Part shown: one piece after another, positions 34,204 to 42,828 of the stretch | How the letters are laid out: every line of letters starts with the position of its first letter | Position numbering within the stretch: the stretch's first letter is position 1 | Made by a program: the position numbers and the translations under genes | The notes under the pieces: generated by a model | Told to the model about the DNA's origin: nothing | The model's input: only the letters and a program-made list of their open reading frames with translations | The model's database searches: none | NCBI GenBank assembly: GCA_900547195.1 | Contig: URFQ01000006.1 | Coordinates: 1-55,640, forward strand | Reading direction: 5' to 3' | Source: an uncultured Butyricicoccus sp. | GTDB taxonomy: Bacteria > Bacillota > Clostridia > Oscillospirales > Butyricicoccaceae | DNA length: 55,640 nt

Positions 34204-34878
34204 TCACACTTCAAAGCGGTAGCCATAGCCGCGCACGGTTTCAATCTTTGCGCCGTATTCGCCGAGCTTGGCGCGCAGCTTCTTGATGTGGGTATCGACC
34301 GTGCGCAGGTCGCCGAAGTAGTCGTACCCCCACACGGCGTTGAGGATTTTTTCACGGGAGAGCGCAATGCCGCGGTTATTCTTGAAATACACCATCAGCT
34401 CGTATTCCTTGGGCGTGAGGCCGATGTCCGCGCCCGCCACGCGCACCTCATGCCGCGCCTCGTCGATGTCCAGGTCTCCAAACCGGGATTGCTCCTGCCG
34501 GGCCGCGCCGCTGCGCAGCAGCAGGTTTTTCACTCGCGCGCACAGGACGAGCGGGGAAAAGGGCTTAGTGACATAATCGTCCGCGCCGCCCTGCAAGCCT
34601 TGCAGCTGGTCGAATTCCTCGGCGCGCGCGGTCAGCATCATGACCGGCAGGCGGCGGGTGCGCGCGTCCGCGCGGATTCCCTGGAGCACGGTAAACCCGT
34701 CCGCGCCCGGCATCATCACGTCCAAAATCGCCAGTTCAATCTCCGGATGGCTTTCAAGCAGGCGGAGCGCCTCGGCGCCGTCCGCGGCCTCCACGATCGT
34801 GTGCCCATCCCGTTTTAAAAAATCGGTGACCAGGCGGCGGATGCGCGCCTCGTCGTCCGCAAGCAAAATCGTTGCCAT
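34204..34878 (-). CDS. OmpR/PhoB-type response regulator
   Basis: A 224-residue regulator. The receiver has the acidic pair DDE (8-10), phospho-acceptor Asp53 in LAILDVMMPG, Thr and Lys in MLTARAEE and DDYVTKPF. A winged-helix DNA-binding domain follows, with LTPKEYELMVYFKNNRGIALSREKIL and VDTHIKKLRAKLG. It drives genes unknown, probably including its own operon. AGGAGGGAG lies before the ATG. Confidence 0.94.
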   Translation of the reverse strand: MATILLADDEARIRRLVTDFLKRDGHTIVEAADGAEALRLLESHPEIELAILDVMMPGADGFTVLQGIRADARTRRLPVMMLTARAEEFDQLQGLQGGADDYVTKPFSPLVLCARVKNLLLRSGAARQEQSRFGDLDIDEARHEVRVAGADIGLTPKEYELMVYFKNNRGIALSREKILNAVWGYDYFGDLRTVDTHIKKLRAKLGEYGAKIETVRGYGYRFEV

Positions 34879-34904
34879 GGGGTGTCCACTCCCTCCTTAT
34901 TGCC

Positions 34905-34932
34905 ATGATACCATAGCGGCGGGAAAAATCAA
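34905..34932 (-). promoter_or_regulatory. Promoter of the two-component operon
   Basis: On the minus strand TTGATT (34927-34932), 16 bases, TATCAT (34905-34910), with extended -10 TGGTATCAT. The sequence GCCGCTATGGTATCAT differs by one base from the triplicated motif at 15455-15568. Confidence 0.7.
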
Positions 34933-35046
34933 ACCGGAATGCCGCATCATCGTGAAATAAACGTATCATGGCCGTATACGGTTATTATACCGCGGTATTT
35001 TGAAAATCCGGTGAACATCCGAAAAATTTTATTTTTTCAGAAAAAG

Positions 35047-35087
35047 CCGGGGGCAGCGGCCGTCTGTACGGACGCCGCTGCCCCTGG
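35047..35087 (-). terminator. Terminator of the isomerase gene
   Basis: GGGGCAGCGGC pairs with GCCGCTGCCCC around a palindromic GTCCGTACAGAC centre; the minus-strand tail is CTTTTTC. Confidence 0.8.
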
Positions 35088-35121
35088 AAACGAAAAAAGA
35101 AAAGAAAGGTATGCTGTGGCC

Positions 35122-36054
35122 TTAGTGATTGAGCACCATTGCGCGCTTGAGGATATCGAGGGAATAGAGGTGGCCGTCCATCATGGACATGGTCAGATCC
35201 TCCATTTCGAGGGAAACCACATCGTCGTAGCCCGCCATGCGGACAACGGACAGGAATTCGCTCCACCACTGCTCGCTGTGGCCCGAGCCGACCGCGACAA
35301 AGTTCCATGCGCGGCGCGCGAAATCGTCAATGGTCTTGGTATCCAGCACGCCGTTCGGGTCGACCATGTAGCGCTCCAGGCGGGCGTCCTTGCCGTGGAC
35401 GTGGTACAGAGCGCCGGCCGCGCCCAGCACCCGGGCCGCCGCCATTGGGTCGCCCGACTGCCAGAACATATGGGACGGGTCGAGGTTCATGCCGATCATG
35501 GGGCCGACCGCCTCACGCAGTTTCAGGCAGGTTTCGACGTTGTATACCAGCTGGTAGGGATGGTTTTCGAGCGCGATTTTTTCAATGCCGCATTCTTCGG
35601 CAAGCTTCACCAGACGGGTCCACTCCGGGATGGCGACTTCCTCCCACTGGTATTTCAGCACGTCCTGCGTCTCGGGCGGCCACGAAGTGGTGATCCACAC
35701 CGGGGTCTTGTCGCCCTTGCAGCCCGCCGGAAGGCCGCTCATCATAACAATCTTCTTCACGCCCAGCTCGCCCGCCAGACGGAAGGTCTTCTCGGTGACG
35801 TCCATGTCGTGCGCATAGCCGAGCGGGTTGCCCGCGCAGTTGAGCGAATCCAGGGTCAGGCCGCGGGCGGTGATCTCCCCATACCACCGGTCACGCGCGC
35901 CCTTGTCGGAAACCACGGTATCGAGGTCGATGTGCGGCGCTGCCGACCAGTTGCCGGTGGCGATTTCGAGCAGCGGGATTTCCTGCTGTACACAGAAATC
36001 AAGCGCTTCTTCATAGGGAAGGGTCAGGGTGCAGGTCTTGATTCCAAGCTTCAT
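35122..36054 (-). CDS. Sugar phosphate isomerase/epimerase (TIM barrel)
   Basis: A 310-residue xylose-isomerase-like TIM-barrel enzyme. Metal-site residues appear in KIALENHPYQLVYN (Glu), NLDPSHMFWQ (Asp, His), LYHVHGKDARLE (His) and near the end VSLEMED (Glu). It resembles IolE/IolI-like or 3-dehydro-sugar isomerases. It is divergent from the second IolG gene at 36324 and shares its upstream region, which supports a joint role in cyclitol or keto-sugar catabolism. GAGGA precedes the ATG at 36054. Confidence 0.87.
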   Translation of the reverse strand: MKLGIKTCTLTLPYEEALDFCVQQEIPLLEIATGNWSAAPHIDLDTVVSDKGARDRWYGEITARGLTLDSLNCAGNPLGYAHDMDVTEKTFRLAGELGVKKIVMMSGLPAGCKGDKTPVWITTSWPPETQDVLKYQWEEVAIPEWTRLVKLAEECGIEKIALENHPYQLVYNVETCLKLREAVGPMIGMNLDPSHMFWQSGDPMAAARVLGAAGALYHVHGKDARLERYMVDPNGVLDTKTIDDFARRAWNFVAVGSGHSEQWWSEFLSVVRMAGYDDVVSLEMEDLTMSMMDGHLYSLDILKRAMVLNH

Positions 36055-36207
36055 GATGTTTTCCTCATTTCTCTGAAATTTCTCTCCGGCGCAGGGTTTC
36101 CAGGCGCCCCCGCCGCCTCTTACTTCTTGCCGATATTGTATCATAACGACACGTGCTCGTTCAAGTAATTTGCGAAAATTTCTTTAAAAAAATTCGAGAA
36201 AAAGGTA

Positions 36208-36236
36208 TTTACTTCGAGCTGTGCCTGTGCTATGAT
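36208..36236 (+). promoter_or_regulatory. Promoter of the second iolG gene
   Basis: TTTACT (36208-36213), 17 bases, TATGAT (36231-36236). The -35 box is the same as in the promoter of the MFS gene (784-789), which may indicate common weak -35 and activator use. Confidence 0.65.
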
Positions 36237-36323
36237 GAAGTTGACCGGTGAGATGGTCATGAGATATTTGAGAAGATTTAAGATGCCGGCAAAACGGGCG
36301 CCGGACGAAAGGAGAACTGAACA

Positions 36324-37331
36324 ATGCTTCGTGTAGGTGTAATCGGCTGCGGCGGCATGGGCCGCGATCATATCCGCCGCCTGACCAACGTCATCACCTC
36401 GACCACCGTGGTCGCGGTTTCCGATGTATTCGAAGAGGGCGGCAAGAAGGTCGCCGCGCAGTATGGCGTCAAATTTTATAAGGAGGGCGCGGACCTGATC
36501 CACGATCCCGAGGTGGACGCGGTCGTCGTCTGTACCGCGGACCCGTTCCATGCGCCGCTGGTGCTCGAGTGCATCAAGGCCGGCAAATATGTATTCTGCG
36601 AGAAGCCCCTCGCGCCGACCGCGAACGACTGCATGAAGGTTGTGGAGGCCGAGATGGCGTTTGGCCGCCGTCTGGTGCAGGTCGGATTCATGCGCCGCTA
36701 TGACAACGGTTACCGCGCGATGAAAAAGGTCATCGACGAGGGCAAGATCGGCGCTCCGCTGCTCATCCATGCGTGCCACCGCAACTTCAGCCATGTCCCA
36801 GGCCATACCTCCGACATGACCATCGCAAATTCGGGCATCCATGAGCTGGACGTGCTGCGCTGGCTGCTGGGCGAGGATTACGTAAAGGGCGGCGTCATCT
36901 GCGGCAAACAGAACCGTGGCGAAGACCCGGAAATTTTGCTCGACCCGCAGGTGATGATCCTGGAGACCAAAACGGGCGTGCGCATTGACGTGGAAATCAA
37001 CCAGCACGCGGGCTATGGCTACGACATCCAGTGCGAGGTCGTGGGCGAAAAGGGCGTGGTCTCGCTGCCCGACCCGGCGACCGTACATACCCGCATTGAC
37101 TGCCAGGCCGGCTATGAGATTTACAACGACTGGACCCAGCGTTTCATCCAGGCCTACGACACCGAATTCGAGGAGTGGGCCAAGTCGGTCGAGGCCGGCG
37201 AACTGGTTGGCCCGTCCGCATGGGACGGTTATGCGGCATGCATCGGCGCCGATGCATGCAACACGGCGCGCAACACAGGCGAATATATGCTGCCGATTGA
37301 ACTGCCGGAGACTCCGGAGTTCTACAAGTAA
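36324..37331 (+). CDS. iolG: Inositol 2-dehydrogenase, close to B. subtilis IolG
   Basis: A 335-residue Gfo/Idh/MocA dehydrogenase strikingly like Bacillus IolG: FCEKPLAPTANDCMKVVEAE, RRLVQVGFMRRYDNGY and the end ELPETPEFYK. The Rossmann motif is GVIGCGGMG (5-13); the catalytic Lys is K94 and His is H173. At the position of the catalytic Asp (four before His) there is Asn169 (NSGIHELD), while the copy at 1344 keeps Asp. It would convert myo-inositol to 2-keto-myo-inositol with NAD. AAAGGAG precedes the ATG. Confidence 0.9.
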   Translation: MLRVGVIGCGGMGRDHIRRLTNVITSTTVVAVSDVFEEGGKKVAAQYGVKFYKEGADLIHDPEVDAVVVCTADPFHAPLVLECIKAGKYVFCEKPLAPTANDCMKVVEAEMAFGRRLVQVGFMRRYDNGYRAMKKVIDEGKIGAPLLIHACHRNFSHVPGHTSDMTIANSGIHELDVLRWLLGEDYVKGGVICGKQNRGEDPEILLDPQVMILETKTGVRIDVEINQHAGYGYDIQCEVVGEKGVVSLPDPATVHTRIDCQAGYEIYNDWTQRFIQAYDTEFEEWAKSVEAGELVGPSAWDGYAACIGADACNTARNTGEYMLPIELPETPEFYK

Positions 37332-37341
37332 GATTTCTGCG

Positions 37342-37447
37342 GAGGGCGCCTGCTTTTGGCAGGCGCCCTCTGATTCTTCCGGCTTGCCGTTTGCCGGGAG
37401 ATTGCAAAAGAGGAGAAGGGAAGTATCCCTTCTCCTCTTTTGCAATC
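37342..37447 (+). terminator. Two strong hairpins downstream of iolG
   Basis: GAGGGCGCCTGC pairs with GCAGGCGCCCTC around TTTT (37342-37370). A second, separate foldback at 37400-37447 has a perfect 22-base-pair stem with loop AGTA. Neither has a classic T-run, but the second contains CTCTTTTGC. Confidence 0.65.
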
Positions 37448-37458
37448 CCCTCATCCCT

Positions 37459-37805
37459 CCCGCATAGGCTTACGCATTTTCCGAAAAAAAAGCTACCCCG
37501 CCATCCACAGGGCGCGGCGTTACGTGTAAAAAGTTTTTCCGTTCCGATTTTCTGCCACGAGCCGCTATGACCCGGCTGGCGGCTGAGCGGAGCCAAGAGC
37601 AGGCGCTCCCCAGCACGGCGGCACAAAGCTGCACACGCAATCATCCTCTGCACCCCGTTCCCCACGGGTTGCACCCTGATTATAACGGCTCGCACGGGAA
37701 TCCATGGCACACATTCAATCAAAACGGAAAGTCTTTTCACCCGTAAATCCAATCCCTCTGGATGGCGGGGTAGCTTTTTCTCTGAAAAAGCGTGAGCCTG
37801 GCGGG
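37459..37805. mobile_element. 347-bp foldback element (two inverted copies of a ~110-bp unit)
   Basis: The left arm (37459 to about 37578) and right arm (about 37690 to 37805) are imperfect reverse complements. The best block, AAAAAGCTACCCCGCCATCC, is exact in both arms; around it match GGCTTACGC/GGCTCACGC, TTACGTGTAAAAAG/TTACGGGTGAAAAG, TTTCCGTT and GAGCCG.TAT. The outer ends are CCCGC/GCGGG. The middle (37579-37690) encodes nothing obvious. It could be a MITE-like element or a large structured RNA. Confidence 0.55.
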
Positions 37806-37818
37806 GGGACAGGGGATT

Positions 37819-37859
37819 CACAAGGGGGATTGGGGGGTGTCCCCCCGGTCCCCCTTGTG
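37819..37859. other. G/C-homopolymer hairpin
   Basis: CACAAGGGGGA pairs with TCCCCCTTGTG, and an inner GGGGGG pairs with CCCCCC. It lies between the foldback element and tandem repeats; no gene is associated. Confidence 0.6.
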
Positions 37860-37920
37860 CCGTCGCCGCCGGGGCGGCACCGTCCTATGTTACTCAACCG
37901 CCTGCGCATGGGAATAAGGA

Positions 37921-38033
37921 TAGAGGGCTACGGCACTCTCGTTTTATCCGCGCACAGCGCGGGAACGAGGATAGAGGCCTACGGGCTCTCGTTTTATCCG
38001 CGCACAGCGCGGGAACGAGGATAGAGGGCTGCG
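37921..38033. repeat. Two 50-bp tandem repeats
   Basis: Units 37921-37970 and 37971-38020 are nearly identical and a partial third follows; a degenerate unit precedes (about 37895-37920). Each holds CTCGTT...CCGCGC/GCGCGG...AACGAG, an imperfect hairpin. They lie directly downstream of the LCP gene and may serve as its transcript end. Confidence 0.75.
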
Positions 38034-38041
38034 GCCTGCGG

Positions 38042-39034
38042 TTATTCCTCCTTGAAAGAATCGCTCTTCGCCCCAATGGGTATGCCGTCATAAATATATG
38101 CATTGATCTGCTCCGCCGCGCGATCCAGGTCATACACAATATATTCATTGGAGCTGCCGCCATAATCCCACTGGCCGTCCACCGGCACGCGGGCGTGCTC
38201 AATCTCCGGTTTGCCGTTTGCAAACAGCCCTTTGGCGAGCGAAATCATCTCGGTTTTCTTGAGCGACGTCGTCACATACGGCAGCAGCCGCGGCATCATG
38301 GCCACCAGCTCGGCCATGGACTTGTCCTTCACAGTATCAAACATGGCTTCTAGCACGATCGACTGCCGCTCCACACGGCCCCAGTCGTCGCCTGTACCGC
38401 CCTTGCGGATGCGCGCAAACGTCATGGCCTGAATCCCGTTCAGGTGCTGATACCCGGCTTTTTCAATCAGTTCCGGCTCCATATCAAACGATTCGTAGTA
38501 TTCCCTGATGAATTTGTTGGCTTCCTTGCGCTCCTTTTCGGATACCTCGACGTCCACGCCGCCGACCTCGCCAATAAGGTTTGCCATCTGCACAAAGTTG
38601 ACCTCCGCGTAGTCGGTGATGTTCAGGTCAAAGGTTTCGTTGATGGTTTTAATCGCACCCTTCGGGCCGTCAAAGCTGTACGCATGACACAGCTTCTGCG
38701 TACCGTGGCCATCGATCTTTACCTTGCTGTCCCGCATGAGCGAGGTTAGCTTGATCGTGCCCGCATCGGCATCCACGGTCATCACCATCATGCAGTCCGA
38801 CCGCGTCGGCTCGCCCGGCCGGGTATCCACGCCGAACAATGCAATATTTGTAATTCCGGACGCCGGCTTGACATTGACCGCCAGCTCCTCGTCCGAAACG
38901 CCCTCGAGAGAGTCGTCGTATGTATAGGAAAACAGAAATCGGTAAACAAACAGGCCGACCGTAATGAGCGCCACGGTCAGCACAGCCAGCAGTAGCCAGC
39001 GGCGTACAATGCGTATCAGTCTTCTCAGCGACAT
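38042..39034 (-). CDS. LytR-CpsA-Psr (LCP) family protein
   Basis: A 330-residue membrane-anchored phosphotransferase that links wall teichoic acid or other glycopolymers to peptidoglycan. A single N-terminal helix (about 12-35) is followed by the LCP domain: NIALFGVDTRPGEPTRSDCMMVMTVD, LTSLMRDSKVKI, and FARIRKGGTGDDWGRVERQ with the conserved Arg/Asp residues. The start is the ATG at 39034 after GGAGGA; the frame extends further upstream without support. Confidence 0.93.
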   Translation of the reverse strand: MSLRRLIRIVRRWLLLAVLTVALITVGLFVYRFLFSYTYDDSLEGVSDEELAVNVKPASGITNIALFGVDTRPGEPTRSDCMMVMTVDADAGTIKLTSLMRDSKVKIDGHGTQKLCHAYSFDGPKGAIKTINETFDLNITDYAEVNFVQMANLIGEVGGVDVEVSEKERKEANKFIREYYESFDMEPELIEKAGYQHLNGIQAMTFARIRKGGTGDDWGRVERQSIVLEAMFDTVKDKSMAELVAMMPRLLPYVTTSLKKTEMISLAKGLFANGKPEIEHARVPVDGQWDYGGSSNEYIVYDLDRAAEQINAYIYDGIPIGAKSDSFKEE

Positions 39035-39189
39035 AACTTCCTCCAAACCGCCATTTTAGGGGTAAAAACGTACAAATCGCGCAGCCTGATGCCAGACCGC
39101 GCGATAATGCTGTATTTGTATTTTACCACAACCGGCTGTCGAAATTTGAACAAACCGTGAATAATTTGCGTCCGAGTGGCAATTTTTTC

Positions 39190-40653
39190 TCAGTCCTCAA
39201 AAGCGAGGTTGATGTAATCCTCGGTCACCTGGATGACGCGCATGGTGTTGGTATAGCTGACGCGGCCAACCGGCATGCCCGCTGTGACGATAATAATATC
39301 GCCTACGCCTGCCTTCATCGCCTCCACCGCGCCGCGGACCGCCTGCATATACAGGCCGGTGCCGCTGGACGGACGCCGCACCATGCACGGGATGACGCCC
39401 CAGCTCATGGTCAAACGGTGGAACGTCTTTTCCGACGGGGTCGCGCCGACGATCAGCTTGCCCGGACGGCGGCAGGATACCGCGCGCGCGGTTGAACCGG
39501 ACTCGGTGAAGGCCACGATGCACTTGGCGTCCAGATCGGCCGACGTGGTGCAGACCGCGTGCGCAATCGCGTTGGTCTTGTCGTCGCCCGCAACCGCCAT
39601 CTCGGCGAACTCCGGGCGGGTGGCACGGCGGCGGTCATAATGGATGGTCGCCTCCGCGTTCATCGCAATGCGGGACATGGTCTCCACGGTCTCGACCGGG
39701 TACTTGCCAACCGAGGTCTCGCCGGACAGCATAATGGCGCTGGTGCCGTCGTAAACCGCGTTGGCCACGTCGGAAACCTCAGCGCGGGTCGGGCGCGGGT
39801 TTTTGGCCATGGACTCCAGCATTTGGGTAGCGGTCACAACGCGCTTGCCGCGCGAAATGCAGGTTTTGATGATGTTCTTCTGAATTTCGGGCAGCTCCTC
39901 AAACGGCACTTCGACGCCGAGGTCGCCGCGGGCCACCATGACGCCGTTGGCTTCATCGAGGATCTCCTGAATGTTGTGCACGCCCTCCATATTCTCGATC
40001 TTGCAGATGATCTCTACATCTTCCTGGCCATGTTCTTTGAGGATTTCCTTGATATCGCGCACATCCTGCGCCGAACGGGTAAAGGAGGCGGCGATAAAGT
40101 CAATGCCCTGCGTCAGGCCGAACTCGATATCCGCGCGGTCTTTATCCGAGACAAAGGGCATGTTGAGCTTGATGCCCGGCACGTTGACGGACTTGCGGTT
40201 GGAGAGCGGGCCGCCGTTGAGCGCCTTGCAGACAATGTCGGTGCCCTTGATGGCCGTGACCTCGAAGGCAACCAGGCCATCGTCGATGAGGATGCGGGTG
40301 CCGACTTCAACATCGTCCGGCAGGCCCGGGTAGGTGATGGAGACCATCGTGCCGTCGCCCTCGACGTCGCGGGTGGTCAGGGTAAACTCTTGGCCCTCGA
40401 CGATTTCAATCTTGCCGTCCTTGTAGGTTTTGGTGCGGATTTCCGGGCCTTTGGTGTCCAGCATCAGGCCCACCGGCAGGCCCAGCTCAGCGCGCGCCGC
40501 CTTGACCATATCCATGCGGGCCTTGTGTTCCTCATGGGAACCGTGGCTGAAGTTGAAACGCGCAACATTCATGCCCGCCTTCATCATGTTTTTGAGTACA
40601 TCGCCCTCGTCTGTGGCCGGGCCCAGCGTACAAATGATTTTTGTTCTACGCAT
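39190..40653 (-). CDS. pyk: Pyruvate kinase
   Basis: A 487-residue glycolytic enzyme making pyruvate and ATP from phosphoenolpyruvate. N-terminal TKIICTLGPATDE and RFNFSHGSHEEH, active-site IICKIENMEGVHNIQEILDEANGVMVARGDLGVEVP, RPTRAEVSDVANAVYDGTSAIMLSGETSVGKYP, and a complete C-terminal domain. It lacks the extra C-terminal PEP-utilizer domain found in some Bacillus enzymes. Single gene; GAGGT lies about ten bases before the ATG. Confidence 0.97.
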   Translation of the reverse strand: MRRTKIICTLGPATDEGDVLKNMMKAGMNVARFNFSHGSHEEHKARMDMVKAARAELGLPVGLMLDTKGPEIRTKTYKDGKIEIVEGQEFTLTTRDVEGDGTMVSITYPGLPDDVEVGTRILIDDGLVAFEVTAIKGTDIVCKALNGGPLSNRKSVNVPGIKLNMPFVSDKDRADIEFGLTQGIDFIAASFTRSAQDVRDIKEILKEHGQEDVEIICKIENMEGVHNIQEILDEANGVMVARGDLGVEVPFEELPEIQKNIIKTCISRGKRVVTATQMLESMAKNPRPTRAEVSDVANAVYDGTSAIMLSGETSVGKYPVETVETMSRIAMNAEATIHYDRRRATRPEFAEMAVAGDDKTNAIAHAVCTTSADLDAKCIVAFTESGSTARAVSCRRPGKLIVGATPSEKTFHRLTMSWGVIPCMVRRPSSGTGLYMQAVRGAVEAMKAGVGDIIIVTAGMPVGRVSYTNTMRVIQVTEDYINLAFED

Positions 40654-40855
40654 TTGTGCAGATACCTCATTTCATTCCATGCAAACCGAATGTTTGCCGC
40701 ATATAAAGTTTCATTCCGTTATTTATTTTACCATTTCTCAGGCCGGTTTGACAATATGGGAAACGTGCCGGAAAGCTTCTGCAATCATTTTCATTGTTTT
40801 TATGCAAAACCACTTTTTGAATCCGGAATATTTGTTGCATTTTGCCGGACACCGC

Positions 40856-40884
40856 TTGTCATACCACCGAAAATCCATTATAAT
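40856..40884 (+). promoter_or_regulatory. Promoter of the nucleotidyltransferase gene
   Basis: TTGTCA (40856-40861), 17 bases, TATAAT (40879-40884). About 100 bases of leader follow. The rest of the 340-base gap to pyk shows nothing else. Confidence 0.8.
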
Positions 40885-40992
40885 AGCACTAGAAACTATC
40901 CGAGAATGATGAAACATTCCACCATAAAAAATTTTCCGGCGCCCGCCGGCCTGCGCGCTGCCGGGAAACCTGTCTTTGGGAGGTACCATTCC

Positions 40993-41910
40993 ATGAAAAA
41001 ATCCCCGGCGCTCGTCGTCATGGCAGCGGGCATGGGCTCGCGCTACGGCGGGCTCAAGCAAATCGACCCGCTCGGCCCAAACGGCCAGATTATTCTGGAT
41101 TATTCTATTTATGACGCATATCGCGCGGGTTTTTCGCGCGTGGTGTTCATCATTAAGCCCGAACTGGAAGAAGCCTTCGAGCAGGCCATCGGAAAAAAGG
41201 CGCGGAAGTATATGCAGGTGGACTATGCGTTTCAGACGCCCGGCAACCTGCCGGACGGCCTGGCCGCCCCCGAGGGCCGCGTCAAACCGCTCGGCACCGG
41301 CCATGCGGTCTGGTGTGTCGCCGGGATGCTGGACGTGCCGTTTGCGGTGATCAACGCCGACGATTTCTACGGTGCGGACGCCTTCCGCAAGATGTCCGGT
41401 TTCCTATCCACGGCTGAGGACGACGGCGTATACCGCTATTGCATGGTCGGGTACAAGGTGGAGAACACGCTCACGGAAAATGGCACGGTTTCGCGCGGCG
41501 TATGCACAGCCGACGCGGACGGCTTCCTCGCGTCCATCGTCGAACGCACGGCCATCGCGCGCGGCGCGGACGGGGTAATCCGTTATGCGGAGAAGGACGG
41601 GACGGGCGGCGCCATCGCGGACGGCACGCCGGTTTCCATGAACCTGTGGGGCTTTACGCCGTCCTTTCTCGGGGAACTCACCGGCCTGCTGCGTGAATTT
41701 TTCGCGGAGAAGCTGCCGCAAAACCCCGAAAAGGGTGAATTTTATCTGCCCGCAGCCGTGGACGCGCTGATCCATGGCGGAAAAGCGACCGCGCGCCTGC
41801 TGACAACCGACGCGCGCTGGTTCGGCGTCACCTATCGAGAGGATAAGCCCACCGTACAGGCCGCGCTGGCAGCCATGACCGAAGCGGGAGAATATCCCGC
41901 GGATTTGTGA
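40993..41910 (+). CDS. Nucleotidyltransferase family protein
   Basis: A 305-residue GT-A-fold nucleotidyltransferase. The nucleotide-binding start is ALVVMAAGMGSRYGGLKQIDPLGPNG (residues 5-30), the metal-binding Asp pair is in FAVINADDFYG, and the middle has GTGHAVWC. It resembles NTP_transferase proteins that charge sugars, but the acceptor loop is not diagnostic. GGGAGG lies about nine bases before the ATG at 40993; the long upstream frame opposite pyk is a shadow. Confidence 0.85.
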   Translation: MKKSPALVVMAAGMGSRYGGLKQIDPLGPNGQIILDYSIYDAYRAGFSRVVFIIKPELEEAFEQAIGKKARKYMQVDYAFQTPGNLPDGLAAPEGRVKPLGTGHAVWCVAGMLDVPFAVINADDFYGADAFRKMSGFLSTAEDDGVYRYCMVGYKVENTLTENGTVSRGVCTADADGFLASIVERTAIARGADGVIRYAEKDGTGGAIADGTPVSMNLWGFTPSFLGELTGLLREFFAEKLPQNPEKGEFYLPAAVDALIHGGKATARLLTTDARWFGVTYREDKPTVQAALAAMTEAGEYPADL

Positions 41911-41920
41911 GGAACCCATT

Positions 41921-42436
41921 ATGGTCGCTAATTTTTCGGAAAGCTTTATCGATTTTGTAAACCGGGTGGAGCAGTCGCTCCCGAAGCAGTTTAAGCCGGT
42001 GCGCATGATGGAGCACAACGGCCGCGTCGCGGCGCTCACCGCCGAGTATTCCACAAGCGAAAAGAAAAAGCTGATGGGCATTATGCCGCTCAATACCACC
42101 AGCCACTGCCATGAATACCGCCTGCTTTACGCGGCGCCGGCCATGGATCTCGCCGCGCTGGAAGACTGGTGGGAATTTGCGCGCGGCGTGCAGAAGGAAA
42201 TCGTCCCCGTGGACCCGCTGCACGAGTTTTCCATGGTCAGCCTGATCCTGGTTTCCGGGGAGGTCGACAAAGCTGTCATCCGCAAACTCAAAGGCAAGAT
42301 CAGCGAGCTACGCTATGAAAAGCCGGACGCCGGCTGGTCGAGCATCCGCGTGGCGCTGGTCGATCTGGAACACGGCAAAATCTACATCAACCGCATGGGC
42401 GCGCCCCTGCGTGCGCTGATTAAGGATCTGATTTAA
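41921..42436 (+). CDS. Hypothetical 171-residue protein
   Basis: GAGGA precedes the ATG ten bases after the nucleotidyltransferase stop, so it is in the same operon. It has a mixed alpha/beta composition, no signal or membrane segment, and conserved-looking stretches HCHEYRLLYAAPAMDLAALEDWWEFARG and RVALVDLEHGKIYINRMGAPLRALIKDLI. I do not recognise a family. Confidence 0.75.
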   Translation: MVANFSESFIDFVNRVEQSLPKQFKPVRMMEHNGRVAALTAEYSTSEKKKLMGIMPLNTTSHCHEYRLLYAAPAMDLAALEDWWEFARGVQKEIVPVDPLHEFSMVSLILVSGEVDKAVIRKLKGKISELRYEKPDAGWSSIRVALVDLEHGKIYINRMGAPLRALIKDLI

Positions 42437-42476
42437 CCTCATTTTTGCCGCTTTGCTGCGGTTTATGCAAATTTTC

Positions 42477-42505
42477 TTGCATTTTACCCCCTTCTATGGT
42501 AAGAT
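42477..42505 (+). promoter_or_regulatory. Promoter of secG
   Basis: TTGCAT (42477-42482), 17 bases, TAAGAT (42500-42505). The leader to the ATG is about 80 bases. Confidence 0.75.
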
Positions 42506-42590
42506 GATATGTACGCACATTGCCCCCCCGCGGGCTTTTGCGAATTTCATCGATGATTATTCAAAAAGAAGCGGAGGTTTTAAAAAAGCT

Positions 42591-42827
42591 ATGGATACCA
42601 TGCACATTGTCATGAGCGTCATTGAAGTGCTCGCGTGCCTGTTCCTGATCGTCACCATCCTGCTGCAGGAAGGTACATCCCAGGGCCTGTCCGGCACCAT
42701 TGCCGGCGGCGCGGAGACCTTTTTCGGCTCCAAAAAGGCGCACGGCATGCAGTCGGCCCTGAGCAAGGTCACCACCGGCGTTGCGATTGTATTCGTCGTG
42801 CTGGCGGTTGCGCTCAACCTGCTGTAA
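42591..42827 (+). CDS. secG: Preprotein translocase subunit SecG
   Basis: A 78-residue two-helix subunit of the SecYEG channel. Helix 1 VMSVIEVLACLFLIVTILLQEG, then the conserved loop GLSGTIAGGAETFFGSKKAHG, then helix 2 TTGVAIVFVVLAVALNLL. It is usually followed by rnr and smpB; here a small membrane protein follows instead. Confidence 0.93.
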   Translation: MDTMHIVMSVIEVLACLFLIVTILLQEGTSQGLSGTIAGGAETFFGSKKAHGMQSALSKVTTGVAIVFVVLAVALNLL

Positions 42828-42828
42828 A

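Noticed and set aside
37144..37821. 225-residue minus-strand frame across the foldback element
   Set aside because: It spans two hairpins and both arms of the inverted repeat. Its two similar peptide stretches come from the repeat, not from a duplicated domain.
37921..38033. Possible CRISPR array
   Set aside because: Only two 50-bp units abut each other directly without spacers, and no cas genes are present.
39559..40992. Long rightward frame joined to the nucleotidyltransferase
   Set aside because: Its first 470 codons are the mirror of pyruvate kinase. The real start is 40993, with GGGAGG before it.
42781..42828. Longer start for the small protein after secG
   Set aside because: It would overlap secG in another frame by 48 bases without a ribosome binding site; the ATG at 42829 fits stop-start coupling.
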